From: Burkholderiales bacterium RIFCSPLOWO2_12_FULL_61_40
GTDB lineage: Bacteria; Pseudomonadota; Gammaproteobacteria; Burkholderiales; Burkholderiaceae_C
Assembly (NCBI GenBank): GCA_001770935.1
Contig: MESI01000083.1
Span: forward strand, 1-64,000
Direction of reading: 5' to 3'
DNA: 64,000 nt
The stretch's first letter is position 1. Every line of letters begins with the position of its first letter. This document shows, in pieces, positions 1 through 8,183 of the stretch. The notes under the pieces were generated by a model, which saw only the letters and a list, made by a program, of their open reading frames with translations, did not search any database and had not been told where the DNA came from. Both the position numbers and the translations under genes were made by a program.

Positions 1-423
1 AAACGTGGTTTGCAGCCACTCTTTGGGCAAGACCCCCATGCCGGGTTGCGGCTTGTCGCTGATGCCGTGGAACATGCCGCGTATCAGCGCGGTGGCATTC
101 AGCGGCGCGCGGTGGCGTACCGCAGGCGCATCCTCTTGATCCACTTTTGCTATTGATTTAATAGCTGCTTGCGCATATTCCACGGGGGCTGGAGTGCGTT
201 CCCGCACATAAAATCCGCGGTTTTTACGGGCTTCCACCAGACCCTGCGCCAGCAGCTGGTCGTAGGCACCCACCACGGTGGAGGGGCTCACGCCCTGCTG
301 CTGCGCGCACAGGCGCACCGAAGGCAGGCGTGCGCCGGGGTTGAGCAGCCGGTCGCGGATGCGCTGGGCAAAACGCGCGGCCAGTTGCTCGGCGAGGGAT
401 TGGGAGGCGGTTTTCATCAGCAT
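1..423 (-). CDS. MocR/PdxR-type GntR-family regulator with aminotransferase domain (partial, N-terminal part)
   Basis: The minus strand is open from about position 429 to the window edge without a stop. The first ~78 residues form a GntR winged helix-turn-helix (SVRLCAQQQGVSPSTVVGAY, then GLVEARKNRGFYV). A variable linker follows, and then the start of what should be a fold-type I aminotransferase domain, which is cut off. This is the MocR architecture, in which a PLP-binding domain acts as the effector sensor. ATG codons occur at 429, 423 and 417; I prefer 423 because AGGA lies seven bases upstream of it. The linker contains the peptide YAQAAIKSIAK, which is encoded by a copy of the dispersed ~45-bp repeat. 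The gene is divergent from the exporter/aminotransferase operon at 547-4284 and probably controls it. The MocR assignment is firm; the effector is unknown. Confidence 0.82.
   Translation of the reverse strand, partial: MLMKTASQSLAEQLAARFAQRIRDRLLNPGARLPSVRLCAQQQGVSPSTVVGAYDQLLAQGLVEARKNRGFYVRERTPAPVEYAQAAIKSIAKVDQEDAPAVRHRAPLNATALIRGMFHGISDKPQPGMGVLPKEWLQTTF
145..190. repeat. Dispersed ~45-bp repeat, copy 1 (inside MocR linker)
   Basis: The core TAATAGCTGCTTGCGCA is followed by a CACGGGGGCT block. On the coding strand it is read in frame and makes the peptide AQAAIKSIAK between the DNA-binding and PLP domains. Confidence 0.8.
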
Positions 424-476
424 GGGCATGTCCTGCAAGGTGGGCGCCTGGGGCCTCCTGTGCCACCCCTGACAGC

Positions 477-511
477 AATACAGTTTAATCCTTGTTCGCA
501 GAAACTGTATT
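477..511. promoter_or_regulatory. Inverted repeat in the divergent MocR/exporter promoter region
   Basis: AATACAGTTT (477-486) and AAACTGTATT (502-511) form a perfect 10-bp inverted repeat with a 15-bp spacer. It lies in the short gap between the MocR regulator and the LysE gene, where an autoregulatory and activating operator is expected. Binding by this regulator is inference. Confidence 0.55.
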
Positions 512-546
512 GGTAGTGTGCTGCTATTCCCGCTACAGTGGCTTCC

Positions 547-1170
547 ATGAATGCCACTGAACTCACTGCCTTGTTGGTGCTCTCCGCCGCCGCCAGCTTC
601 TCGCCGGGGCCCAACACCACCTTGTCCACGGCCCTGGCGGCCAACTTCGGCCTGAAGCGCGCCCTGCGGTTTGTGGTGGCCGTGCCGGTGGGCTGGGGCC
701 TGCTGTTCAGCCTGTGCGCGGGCGGCTTGGGAACGCTGGTGGTGGCGGTGCCGCTGCTGCGGGGGGGCATCCAGGCCCTGGGCATTGCCTACCTGCTGTG
801 GCTGGCAACCCGCCTTGCGGGCAGCAGCGCGCTGGCGCAGGCCGACGACGCCCGCCTACAGGTCACTTTCTGGCAGGGCGTGGCGCTGCAGTTCCTCAAC
901 ATCAAGGCCTGGATGCTGGCCTTGACCGTGGTGGCCGGCTGGCTGGCCGGGCGCGCCGACGCCTGGGACCGGTTTGCCCTGGTGCTGCCGGTGATGCTGG
1001 CCTTCGGCTTGCTCAGCAACCTGGCCTATGCGCTGATCGGCTCGCTCTTGCGCGACTGGCTGGGCGGGCCGCAGGTGGGCGGTGTGGCCACCGGTGGACG
1101 GCTGCGTTGGTTCAACCGGGGCATGGCCGCGGTGCTGGTCTTCACAGCCGCCTGGATGGCCACCTTATGA
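547..1170 (+). CDS. LysE/RhtB-family amino-acid exporter
   Basis: This 207-residue, strongly hydrophobic inner-membrane protein has the N-terminal LysE signature (FSPGPNTTLSTALAANFGLK) and about five to six membrane segments. The family exports amino acids or related compounds by secondary transport; the substrate cannot be read from the sequence. A GTG at 538 is also in frame, but ATG 547 gives the usual N-terminus. Its TGA stop overlaps the ATG of the next gene (ATGA at 1167-1170), so the two are translationally coupled. It is the first gene of a four-gene operon divergent from the MocR regulator. Confidence 0.88.
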   Translation: MNATELTALLVLSAAASFSPGPNTTLSTALAANFGLKRALRFVVAVPVGWGLLFSLCAGGLGTLVVAVPLLRGGIQALGIAYLLWLATRLAGSSALAQADDARLQVTFWQGVALQFLNIKAWMLALTVVAGWLAGRADAWDRFALVLPVMLAFGLLSNLAYALIGSLLRDWLGGPQVGGVATGGRLRWFNRGMAAVLVFTAAWMATL

Positions 1171-2132
1171 CGACCAAAATGAATACCCCAATGCATAGCA
1201 AGAACGAAACCCTGGGCCTGTGGCTGGGCCTGCTGGGCGTGGCCCTGTTTGCGGTGACCTTGCCGATGACGCGGCTGGCCACGGGCAGCAGCGCGGCACC
1301 GCAGCTGTCGCCCTGGTTTGTGACCTTTGGCCGGGCCGCGCTGGCGGGCGTGTTGTCGCTGGTCTTTTTGCTACTGACACGCCCGCCCCTGCCCACCCCG
1401 GCGCAGCGCAAGCCGCTGGCGCTGGCCCTGCTGGGCAATGCCATGGGTTACCCGCTGCTGCTGGGCTTTGCCCTGCGCAGCGTGAGCGCCAGCCATGCGG
1501 CCGTCATCACCGCCCTGCTGCCGCTGGCCACCGCCGCCGTGGCGGCCTGGGTGCTGCACCAGCGGGCGCGCCTGGGTTTCTGGCTGTGCGCCGCCGCCGG
1601 GGGCGCTTTGGTGATTGCGTTTTCGGTCTTGCGGGCCCAGCAGCACGGGCCAGGTTTTGCGCTGGAGTGGGCCGACCTGCCCCTGGTGGGGGCCGTGCTG
1701 GCCGCGGCGGTGGGGTATGTGTATGGCGCGCAGGTAACGCCAGCGCTGGGGGCCGAGCGGGTGATCTGCTGGGTCTGCGTTATGGCCCTGCCCCTCACCG
1801 TGCCGGGCGCGCTGCTCACCTGGCCGACCCACGCCATCGCCACATCGGCCTGGTGGGGGCTGGTGTATGTGGGGGTTTTCTCCATGTGGGCGGGCTTTTT
1901 TGCGTGGTACCGTGCGCTGGCGATTGGCGGGGCGCTGCGGGTGAGCCAGCTCCAGCTCTTGCAGCCTTTTTTGAGCATTCTGGCCTCCATCCCCTTGCTG
2001 GGTGAGCCGCTCGACATGGTGACATTGGCCTTTGCCCTGGCCGTGGTGTCCACCGTATTTTTGGGCAAGCGCCTGTCGGCGCCCCCGCCCCGCAAAATGG
2101 ACTTTGTTGCATTGGTAAAGGAAAAAGCATGA
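1167..2132 (+). CDS. EamA/DMT-family transporter
   Basis: A 321-residue membrane protein with about ten hydrophobic segments arranged as two EamA repeats, one beginning at GLLGVALFAVTLPMTRLATG and the second after about residue 165. The family exports metabolites and amino acids from the cytoplasm. The start overlaps the stop of the LysE gene by ATGA, and its own stop overlaps the next start in the same way. Two different exporters side by side suggest that the operon clears an amino acid or its breakdown products. Substrate unknown. Confidence 0.88.
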   Translation: MTTKMNTPMHSKNETLGLWLGLLGVALFAVTLPMTRLATGSSAAPQLSPWFVTFGRAALAGVLSLVFLLLTRPPLPTPAQRKPLALALLGNAMGYPLLLGFALRSVSASHAAVITALLPLATAAVAAWVLHQRARLGFWLCAAAGGALVIAFSVLRAQQHGPGFALEWADLPLVGAVLAAAVGYVYGAQVTPALGAERVICWVCVMALPLTVPGALLTWPTHAIATSAWWGLVYVGVFSMWAGFFAWYRALAIGGALRVSQLQLLQPFLSILASIPLLGEPLDMVTLAFALAVVSTVFLGKRLSAPPPRKMDFVALVKEKA

Positions 2133-3346
2133 CAAACACAACGCACTGGACCCTGGCCGCCCGCGCCGCCAAGATGAACCCGTCGGTGATCCGCGAGATC
2201 CTGAAGGTCACCGAGAAGCCCGGCATCATCAGTTTTGCGGGCGGCCTGCCCTCGCCCAAGACCTTTCCGGTGGCCGAGTTTGAAGCCGCCTGCGCCAAGG
2301 TGCTGAAGGACGACCCCGTGGGCGCCTTGCAGTACGCCGCCAGCGAGGGCTACGGCCCGCTGCGCGAGATGGTGGCCGCCCAACTGCCCTGGAAGGTGGA
2401 CCCGGCCCAGCTGATGATCACCACCGGCTCGCAGCAGGGCCTGGACCTGGTGGCCAAGGTGCTCATTGACGCGGGCAGCCGCGTGCTGGTGGAGTCGCCC
2501 ACCTACCTGGGCGCGGTGATGGCCTTCACCCCCATGGAGCCCGAGGTGGTGAGTGTGGCCAATGACGAGGAGGGCATTGACCTGGCCGACCTGGACGCCA
2601 AGGCCGAACGCGCCCGCTTTTTGTACCTGTTGCCCAACTTCCAGAACCCCACCGGGCGCACCATGAGCGAGGCGCGCCGCGCGGCGCTCAGCACCCAGGC
2701 CGCCGCCTTGGGCCTGCCCCTCATCGAAGACAACCCCTACGGTGACCTGTGGTTTGACACCCCCCCGCCCGCGCCTTTGACCGCCCGCAACCCCGAGGGC
2801 GGCATCTACCTGGGCTCGTTTTCCAAGGTGCTGGCGCCGGGCCTGCGCATGGGCTTCATCGTGGCGCCGCCGGCCGTCTTCCCCAAGCTGCTGCAGGCCA
2901 AGCAGGCCGCCGATTTGCACAGCCCCGGCTTCAACCAGCGCATGATCGCCGAGGTGATGCAAGACGGTTTCCTGGACCGCCATGTGCCCACCATCCGCGC
3001 CCTGTACAAGGCGCAGCGCGACGCCATGCTGCAGGCCCTGGCCACGCATTTTCCGCAGGCCGACGCGCACCCCGACCACACGCTGAGCTGGAACAGCCCC
3101 GCCGGTGGCATGTTTTTGTGGGCGCGGCTGCCGCAGGGCATGAACGCGGTGGACCTGCTGCCCCATGCGGTGGACCGGGGCGTGGCCTTTGTGCCGGGCG
3201 CGCCGTTTTACGCGGAGCGCGGCGACCCGCGCACCCTGCGCCTGTCCTTTGTCACCCCCAGCGTGGAAGACATCCACCGGGGTGTGGCGGCACTGGCCGC
3301 CGCCGTGCAGTCCTATGCCACCGTTCTTGGAAAGAAAACCGCATGA
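2129..3346 (+). CDS. Fold-type I PLP-dependent aminotransferase (2-aminoadipate transaminase-like)
   Basis: A 405-residue class I/II aminotransferase. Visible motifs are the N-terminal GIISFAGGLPSPKTFP, the LPNFQNPTGRTMSE segment with the Asn that contacts the cofactor, EDNPYGDLWF, and GSFSKVLAPGLRMGF with the Schiff-base Lys. The sequence resembles the free-standing relatives of MocR C-terminal domains (LysN-like, multi-substrate). It is cytoplasmic and coupled by ATGA at both ends to its neighbours. The context of two exporters, a PhzF protein and a MocR regulator suggests amino-acid breakdown or detoxification. The exact amino donor is not determinable. Confidence 0.9.
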   Translation: MTNTTHWTLAARAAKMNPSVIREILKVTEKPGIISFAGGLPSPKTFPVAEFEAACAKVLKDDPVGALQYAASEGYGPLREMVAAQLPWKVDPAQLMITTGSQQGLDLVAKVLIDAGSRVLVESPTYLGAVMAFTPMEPEVVSVANDEEGIDLADLDAKAERARFLYLLPNFQNPTGRTMSEARRAALSTQAAALGLPLIEDNPYGDLWFDTPPPAPLTARNPEGGIYLGSFSKVLAPGLRMGFIVAPPAVFPKLLQAKQAADLHSPGFNQRMIAEVMQDGFLDRHVPTIRALYKAQRDAMLQALATHFPQADAHPDHTLSWNSPAGGMFLWARLPQGMNAVDLLPHAVDRGVAFVPGAPFYAERGDPRTLRLSFVTPSVEDIHRGVAALAAAVQSYATVLGKKTA

Positions 3347-4284
3347 AAACCCGCCCCTTCAAACAAGTCGATGTCTTCACCGCCAGCCCCTACTACGGCA
3401 ACCCCCTGGCCGTGGTGCTGGATGGCACGGATTTATCCACCGAAGAGATGCAGCATTTCGCGCGCTGGACCAACCTGTCGGAAACCAGCTTTTTACTCCC
3501 CCCCAGCGCCCAGGGCGCGGCAGGCGGCGCGCACTACCGGGTGCGCATCTTCACGCCCTCGGCCGAACTGCCCTTTGCCGGCCACCCCACCCTGGGCAGC
3601 TGCCACGCCTGGCTGGAGAAAAACGGCGGCCACGCCGTCGGCCCCGCGCTGATCACCCAGGAATGCGGTGTGGGCCTGGTGCGCATTCGCCGTGACGGGC
3701 AGCGCCTGGCCTTTGCCGCGCCGCCCCTGACCCGCAGCAACCCCAGCCCCGCCGTGCTGGCCCGGGTGGCCGCCGCGCTGGGCATCAAGGCCGAGCAGAT
3801 CATTGCCGCGCAAATGCTCAACAACGGCCCCACCTGGCTGGGGCTCTTGCTGGACAGCCGCCAAACCGTGCTGCGCCTCACCCCGAACCACTCGGCGCTC
3901 GAAGGTTTGGTGCCTGGCGTGGGGGTAGCCAGCGTGGACACTGCGCAAGCAGCTACTACTTTGATAGCACGCGGCAACCGGGAGGCACGCGCCTTTGGCA
4001 CCCGCACCGCCCAAGAGCCGCCCTCTGAGGATATGGAACCCACAGTCGAAGTGCGCTTTTTTGCGCACGACATCGGCGTCAGCGAAGACCCGGTCACCGG
4101 CAGCTTCAACGCCAGCCTGGCCCAGTGGCTGATTGCCGATGGCCATGCCCCCGTGCGTTACCTCGCCGCCCAGGGCACCTGCATAGGCCGCGCCGGGCGC
4201 GTCAGCATTGAACAAGACAGCCAAGGCCAGGTCTGGGTTGGCGGCGACTCCGTCACCTGCATCGACGGCCAGGTCACGCTCTGA
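3343..4284 (+). CDS. PhzF-family protein (isomerase/epimerase-like)
   Basis: A 313-residue protein of the diaminopimelate-epimerase-like fold. It shows the PhzF N-terminus (QVDVFTASPYYGNPLAVVLD), the catalytic-Glu region TNLSETSFLL, the FTPSAELPFAGHPTLG motif and the second-half DIGVSEDPVTGSFNASLAQW. Most family members act on small amino-acid-derived molecules, and few have known substrates. The start overlaps the aminotransferase stop. Residues around AQAATTLIARGN in the interdomain part come from the dispersed repeat, read in frame, and look like an insertion. It closes the operon; a repeat element begins at the last base of its stop codon. Confidence 0.88.
   Translation: MKTRPFKQVDVFTASPYYGNPLAVVLDGTDLSTEEMQHFARWTNLSETSFLLPPSAQGAAGGAHYRVRIFTPSAELPFAGHPTLGSCHAWLEKNGGHAVGPALITQECGVGLVRIRRDGQRLAFAAPPLTRSNPSPAVLARVAAALGIKAEQIIAAQMLNNGPTWLGLLLDSRQTVLRLTPNHSALEGLVPGVGVASVDTAQAATTLIARGNREARAFGTRTAQEPPSEDMEPTVEVRFFAHDIGVSEDPVTGSFNASLAQWLIADGHAPVRYLAAQGTCIGRAGRVSIEQDSQGQVWVGGDSVTCIDGQVTL
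3926..3969. repeat. Dispersed ~45-bp repeat, copy 2 (inside PhzF gene)
   Basis: The repeat is in the opposite sense to copy 1: TGCGCAAGCAGCTACTACTT and then TTGATAGCA, preceded by a TAGCC block. It is read in frame within phzF as AQAATTLIA. Confidence 0.72.
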
Positions 4285-4387
4285 TTCCACTTCCATATCA
4301 ATACGATATATCGTTGCCCCTCCTGGTCGTGCTGAAGCACTGCCTGCGTCGGGGCGCCTCATCTCCTATTGACCTGAAAAATGGAAT
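4284..4387. repeat. MITE-like structured element, copy A
   Basis: About 104 bp starting on the last base of the phzF stop codon. Its ends are imperfect inverted repeats (ATTCCACTTCCATATCAATA against TATTGACCTGAAAAATGGAAT reversed). The centre has CTGGTCGTGC (4323) and GCACTGCCTGCG (4337), which pair as a GTGC/GCAC hairpin. A second copy with the same internal spacing lies at 41929-42029. Confidence 0.6.
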
Positions 4388-4418
4388 AAACCCCACTGCA
4401 ACCCCAAAGTCCTCCACC

Positions 4419-5381
4419 ATGCACCTGCCCACCCTAGACCAGATCGAAGCCGCCGCCCAGGTGGTGTACCGCGAATTTGCCGCCACGCCCCAGTACCGCT
4501 GGGCGCTTTTGAGCCAGCGCCTGGGCACCGACTGCTGGCTCAAGCACGAGAACCACACGCCGGTGGGGGCCTTCAAGCTGCGCGGCGGACTCACCTACTT
4601 TGACCAACTGGCCCGGCGCGGCGCACTGCCCCGCGCCGTCATCAGCGCCACGCGCGGCAACCACGGCCAGAGTGTGGGCTGGGCGGCGCGCGCGCACGGT
4701 GTGCCCTGCACCATCGTGGTCCCGCACGGCAACTCGCTGGAAAAGAACGCCGCCATGCGCGCCCTGGGGGTGCAACTGGTCGAACACGGCGAAGACTTTC
4801 AGGCCAGCCGCGAGCACGCGCTGGACCTGGCCACACACAGTGGCGCCCATATGGTGCCCAGTTTTCACCCGGATTTGCTGTCGGGCGTGGCCACGTATTG
4901 GTGGGAATTTTTCCGGGCGGTGCCACAGCTGGACGTGGTGTACGTGCCCATCGGCCAGGGGTCGGGGGCCAGTTCCGCCATTGCAGCCAAGCGGGCGCTG
5001 GGGCACCGGGCCAAAATTGTCGGCGTGGTCAGCGCCCACGCCACCACCTATGCCGACTCGCTGGCCGCCCGGCGCGTGGTGGAGGCGCCGGTCAGCACCG
5101 TGCTGGCCGACGGCATGGCCTGCCGGGTGGCCGACCCGCTGGCGCTGGAGGTTTTGCTGGACCACCTGGACCACATCGTCCAGGTGACAGATGCCGAAGT
5201 CGCGCAGGCCATGCGCGACCTGTTCGCCGACACCCACAACGTGGCCGAGGGCGCGGGCGCCGCCGCCTTTGCCGCCGCCATGCAAGAGCGCCATGTGCTG
5301 CAGGGGCAGGTGGTGGGCGCCCCCATTTCCGGCGGCAATGTGGACAGCGGCATGTTTGCCAAAGCGCTCCTGAATTCATAG
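4419..5381 (+). CDS. Threonine dehydratase-like PLP enzyme (fold type II)
   Basis: A 320-residue enzyme of the serine/threonine dehydratase family. Visible are KHENHTPVGAFKLRGG with the cofactor Lys, SATRGNHGQSVGWAAR, the glycine-rich phosphate loop PIGQGSGASS, and a C-terminal GAPISGGNVD. It lacks the regulatory ACT domain of biosynthetic IlvA, so it resembles the short catabolic or racemase-like members. An upstream in-frame ATG at 4314 would read through the repeat element and is unlikely. It lies downstream of the exporter/aminotransferase operon with the repeat element between. The stop TAG is part of another repeat copy. Confidence 0.87.
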   Translation: MHLPTLDQIEAAAQVVYREFAATPQYRWALLSQRLGTDCWLKHENHTPVGAFKLRGGLTYFDQLARRGALPRAVISATRGNHGQSVGWAARAHGVPCTIVVPHGNSLEKNAAMRALGVQLVEHGEDFQASREHALDLATHSGAHMVPSFHPDLLSGVATYWWEFFRAVPQLDVVYVPIGQGSGASSAIAAKRALGHRAKIVGVVSAHATTYADSLAARRVVEAPVSTVLADGMACRVADPLALEVLLDHLDHIVQVTDAEVAQAMRDLFADTHNVAEGAGAAAFAAAMQERHVLQGQVVGAPISGGNVDSGMFAKALLNS

Positions 5382-5412
5382 CTGCTGTCGCACGTATGAC
5401 AAGGGCTAGGAG
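5372..5412. repeat. Dispersed ~45-bp repeat, copy 3
   Basis: TTCATAGCTGCTGTCGCAC then GTATGACAAGGGCTAGGA. This copy supplies the stop codon of the preceding dehydratase gene and fills the short gap before the phosphatase gene. Confidence 0.65.
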
Positions 5413-5435
5413 CCGATTTGGCTTAAATTCCAGGC

Positions 5436-6104
5436 ATGGGAAACTTATATCTGGTCCGCCACGGACAGGCCTCGTTTGGCGCGGCCGATTACGACAACTT
5501 AAGTGAACTCGGGCACCGGCAAAGCCTGCGCCTGGGCACGTACTTCCGCCAAAAAGGCCTGCAGTTCGACGCCGTGCTGTGCGGCACCCTGCGCCGCCAT
5601 GTACAGACCTGGGACGGTATCCGCGAGGGCGGGGAATACGCGCTGGAGCCGCTGGTCTGGCCCGGTCTCAATGAGTTCGACGGCGATGCGCTGATTGCCA
5701 CCATCAACCCCCACCCCATGGAAAAGCCTGACTCGCTGGACGGGGCCAAAGCGCATTTCCGCCTGCTGCGCGACGGCCTGACGCAATGGATGAACGGCGT
5801 GGTCAGCCCCCAAGGCATGTCCACCTACCCCGAGTTTGTGCAAGGCGTCACCAGCGCGCTGGACCATGTGCGCCAGCACCACACGGGCAATGTGCTGATC
5901 GTCAGCAGCGGCGGCCCCATCTCCACCGCCGTGGGCCATATTCTGGGCACCACGCCGGAGACCACCATCGGCCTGAACCTGCGCATCCGCAACAGCTCAG
6001 TCACCGAATTCGCCTTCACAGCCAAGCGCCACACCCTGGTGACCTTCAACACCGTGCCGCACCTGGACGGCCCGGAGCATGCTGACTGGGTGAGCTACGC
6101 CTGA
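5436..6104 (+). CDS. Histidine phosphatase family protein
   Basis: A 222-residue protein of the phosphoglycerate-mutase-like superfamily. The catalytic motif LVRHGQASFG is at the N-terminus and an SSGGPISTAVGHIL segment is near residue 155. There is no signal peptide, so it is cytoplasmic. The physiological substrate is unknown; related small enzymes act on sugar phosphates, nucleotides or phosphoproteins. The 3' end overlaps the convergent CDF transporter gene by 10 bp. Confidence 0.85.
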   Translation: MGNLYLVRHGQASFGAADYDNLSELGHRQSLRLGTYFRQKGLQFDAVLCGTLRRHVQTWDGIREGGEYALEPLVWPGLNEFDGDALIATINPHPMEKPDSLDGAKAHFRLLRDGLTQWMNGVVSPQGMSTYPEFVQGVTSALDHVRQHHTGNVLIVSSGGPISTAVGHILGTTPETTIGLNLRIRNSSVTEFAFTAKRHTLVTFNTVPHLDGPEHADWVSYA

Positions 6105-6718
6105 ACCAGTTCCTCCCGCGCCTGGCGCATCACCTGCCACCCTCCGTGCAGGGCCAGGGCAGACATCACTGCGGCCACCGCAAGGTCGGGCCAGGCGCGT
6201 CCGGTGCCCCAAACCCCCAGGGCAGCGCCCATGACCGCCAGGTTGCCGATAGCGTCGTTGCGCGAGCACAGCCACACGCTGCGCATATTGGCGTCACCCT
6301 CCCGAAAGGCGTACAGCATCCAGGCCACGGCCACATTGACCACCAGCGCCAGCGTGCCCACTGTCCCCATGACGGGCGCATCGGGCACGCCGCCAAAAAA
6401 GACATTCCACACCGCACTGCCCATCACCCACAAGCCAAAGCCCAGCATGCTCACGGCCTTGAGCAGGGCCGCGCGGGCGCGCCACGCCAGTGCCGCCGAC
6501 AAGACCGCCAGTGACACGCCGTAATTCAGTGCGTCGCCCGCAAAATCGATCGCATCCGCCAGCAGGGACAAAGAGCCTGCGGCGTATCCGGCGCTGATTT
6601 CCACCAGGAACATGGCCATATTCAGGCCCAAGGCGATCCACAGGATGCGGCGGTAGCGGGGCAGGTTATGGATGGCTTCGGTGCTGGGCGTGTCGTGTTC
6701 GCAGCAGTGGGCAGACAT
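6095..6718 (-). CDS. Short CDF-family divalent metal cation transporter
   Basis: A 207-residue cation diffusion facilitator with a His/Cys-containing N-terminus (MSAHCCEHDTP) and about six membrane segments. Metal-site candidates are in helix 2 (DAIDFAGDALNY) and helix 5 (SRNDAIGNLAV). The usual C-terminal cytoplasmic domain is nearly absent, as in the short CDF forms next to MerR regulators. It probably exports Cd, Zn, Pb or Co by proton antiport. It is divergent from a CadR/PbrR-like regulator, with a MerR-type promoter between them. Confidence 0.87.
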   Translation of the reverse strand: MSAHCCEHDTPSTEAIHNLPRYRRILWIALGLNMAMFLVEISAGYAAGSLSLLADAIDFAGDALNYGVSLAVLSAALAWRARAALLKAVSMLGFGLWVMGSAVWNVFFGGVPDAPVMGTVGTLALVVNVAVAWMLYAFREGDANMRSVWLCSRNDAIGNLAVMGAALGVWGTGRAWPDLAVAAVMSALALHGGWQVMRQAREELVQA

Positions 6719-6753
6719 GGAAAAACTCCGTTCGTTGAGGTATGCTCATTGGA

Positions 6754-6778
6754 AACCCTGTAGCCGCTGCAGAGTCAA
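6754..6778 (-). promoter_or_regulatory. MerR-type operator/promoter of the CDF transporter gene
   Basis: Read on the minus strand, a -35 TTGACT (6778-6773) is followed by the dyad CTGCAGCGGCTACAGGGT, matching the layout of Cd/Pb-responsive MerR promoters with an over-long 19-20 bp spacer. The dyad spans 6755-6775. The MerR gene starts 40 bp away in the other direction. Confidence 0.75.
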
Positions 6779-6818
6779 GCCCCTCTTGCGGGTAGTTTCT
6801 TCACCATGAACCGGCACC

Positions 6819-7232
6819 ATGAAAATCGGCGAACTGGCCCGCATCACGGGCACTCCCATTGAGACCATCCGCTACTACGAGCGCTCGGGCGTGCTGCCCG
6901 AGGCGCCCCGCACCGAAGGCAATTACCGCGTCTACACAGACGCCCACGCCGAACGCCTGTCCTTTGCACGGCACTGCCGCAGCCTGGACATGACGCTGGC
7001 GGAGATTCGCATGCTGCTGCAGTTCAAAGACGCGCCGCAAACCCACTGCGGGGCGGTGAATGCCCTGCTGGACCAGCACATCGGCCAGGTGGCCCAGCGT
7101 ATCCGCGAGCTGCGCCAGTTGGAAAAACAGCTCAAAGGCCTGCGCGAACAGTGCCAGACCGCGCAAGACGCCGCCCATTGCGGCATCCTGAGCGGGCTGA
7201 CGCAGGCCGCGCGCCACCCGCACAAGCACTGA
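6819..7232 (+). CDS. MerR-family Cd(II)/Pb(II)-responsive regulator (CadR/PbrR-like)
   Basis: A 137-residue MerR protein. The N-terminal winged helix (MKIGELARITGTPIETIRYY) is followed by a dimerisation helix. Cys residues sit where CadR/PbrR proteins bind metal: one in the ARHCRSLD segment, one in THCGAVN, and two in EQCQTAQDAAHCG. The C-terminus ends in His residues (HPHKH). It should twist the overlong-spacer promoter at 6754-6778 to switch on the divergent CDF exporter when metal is bound. Confidence 0.9.
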   Translation: MKIGELARITGTPIETIRYYERSGVLPEAPRTEGNYRVYTDAHAERLSFARHCRSLDMTLAEIRMLLQFKDAPQTHCGAVNALLDQHIGQVAQRIRELRQLEKQLKGLREQCQTAQDAAHCGILSGLTQAARHPHKH

Positions 7233-7255
7233 TCCGCTTTCGTGCGCACCCGGAT

Positions 7256-8095
7256 TCAATCCCAAGTGTCTTTTAAAGTATCCATGGGCAACTGGTGCAC
7301 CTCAGCCAATAGCTGCGCCAAGGCACGCCCGGCGGCGTCCAGCACCGCCCGGCCTTTGTCGGCGGTGGCGGCGGCGGCGTTGCCCACGGCCCCGGCCGGG
7401 TTGTAGTCCTGCATTTGCCAGCCCAGTTTGGCGCTTTTGCCGTTGCCCAGAATCGCAAACTGCCGGGCCCGGGCTTCCGAGGTGGACGCAAAATTCTGGG
7501 CCTGCGCCATGTCCACGCCAGCAGGGTCCAGGGCCAGCATCATGGAGGTTTCGATGTCGCCGGCGTGGATGCCAAAACGGTGTTCGTGTGCACCAAACAG
7601 CGCGTTCACATCCTCGCCCTGCGGCCCCACCAAAGGCAGGCCGAACCAGTTGACGCTGTAGACCAGCATCCCCAGGCGTGCGCGCAGGTCACGCGCCACG
7701 ATGTCCATCACCCCCACCTGGCCGCCATGGGCATTGAGCAGCACCAGCTTTTTGACGCCGCTGGCGGCCACGCTTTCCCCGATATCGGTCCACAGCCGGA
7801 TGGTGGTTTCGGCCTTGAGTGTCAGGGTGCCGGGGAAACCAGCGTGCTCCGGGCTCAGGCCCACGCTCTGGGTCGGCAAAAACAGCGCAGGCACAGCGGC
7901 ATCGAGGTGCGGCAGGCAGGCGCGCACCACGCCGTCCACCAGGGCGCTGTCCACCTTGAGCGGCAGGTGCGGGCCATGCTGTTCGGTGGCGGCCACGGGC
8001 AGCACGGCGATGGTGTGCTGCAGCGTGCCTTCGGCCTGGCGCTGCGCAAAGTCGCGGGTGCTCCAATCGGCCCAGAAACGTGAGGAAGAGGTCAT
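7256..8095 (-). CDS. Creatininase-family amidohydrolase
   Basis: A 279-residue cytoplasmic metalloenzyme. Signature metal ligands are visible in EQHGPHLPLKVD, LLNAHGGQVG and GDIETSMML, the three blocks that bind the binuclear metal centre of creatininases. Family members hydrolyse cyclic or linear amides, including creatinine and mycofactocin or FAPy intermediates. No neighbouring gene identifies the substrate. It is convergent with the MerR gene and divergent from the solute-binding protein gene. Confidence 0.87.
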   Translation of the reverse strand: MTSSSRFWADWSTRDFAQRQAEGTLQHTIAVLPVAATEQHGPHLPLKVDSALVDGVVRACLPHLDAAVPALFLPTQSVGLSPEHAGFPGTLTLKAETTIRLWTDIGESVAASGVKKLVLLNAHGGQVGVMDIVARDLRARLGMLVYSVNWFGLPLVGPQGEDVNALFGAHEHRFGIHAGDIETSMMLALDPAGVDMAQAQNFASTSEARARQFAILGNGKSAKLGWQMQDYNPAGAVGNAAAATADKGRAVLDAAGRALAQLLAEVHQLPMDTLKDTWD

Positions 8096-8183
8096 GGCCC
8101 GATCTTAGACGTTCGGCGTTTACAACGCTTTCACCTATTGCGCACGCCCCAGGGAGGGTCTAGTATTTTTTCTCCACCCCCCT

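Noticed and set aside
1448..3277. 609-aa minus-strand open frame
   Set aside because: It is the antisense shadow of the EamA and aminotransferase genes: His/Gly/Arg-rich, no domain, and the plus-strand genes have clear motifs.
3433..3441. TTATCCACC, near-match to a DnaA box
   Set aside because: It is a single mismatched site inside phzF coding sequence with no companion box.
4314..4418. Upstream in-frame start for the threonine-dehydratase-like gene
   Set aside because: It would translate the structured repeat element; the homologous N-terminus begins at 4419.
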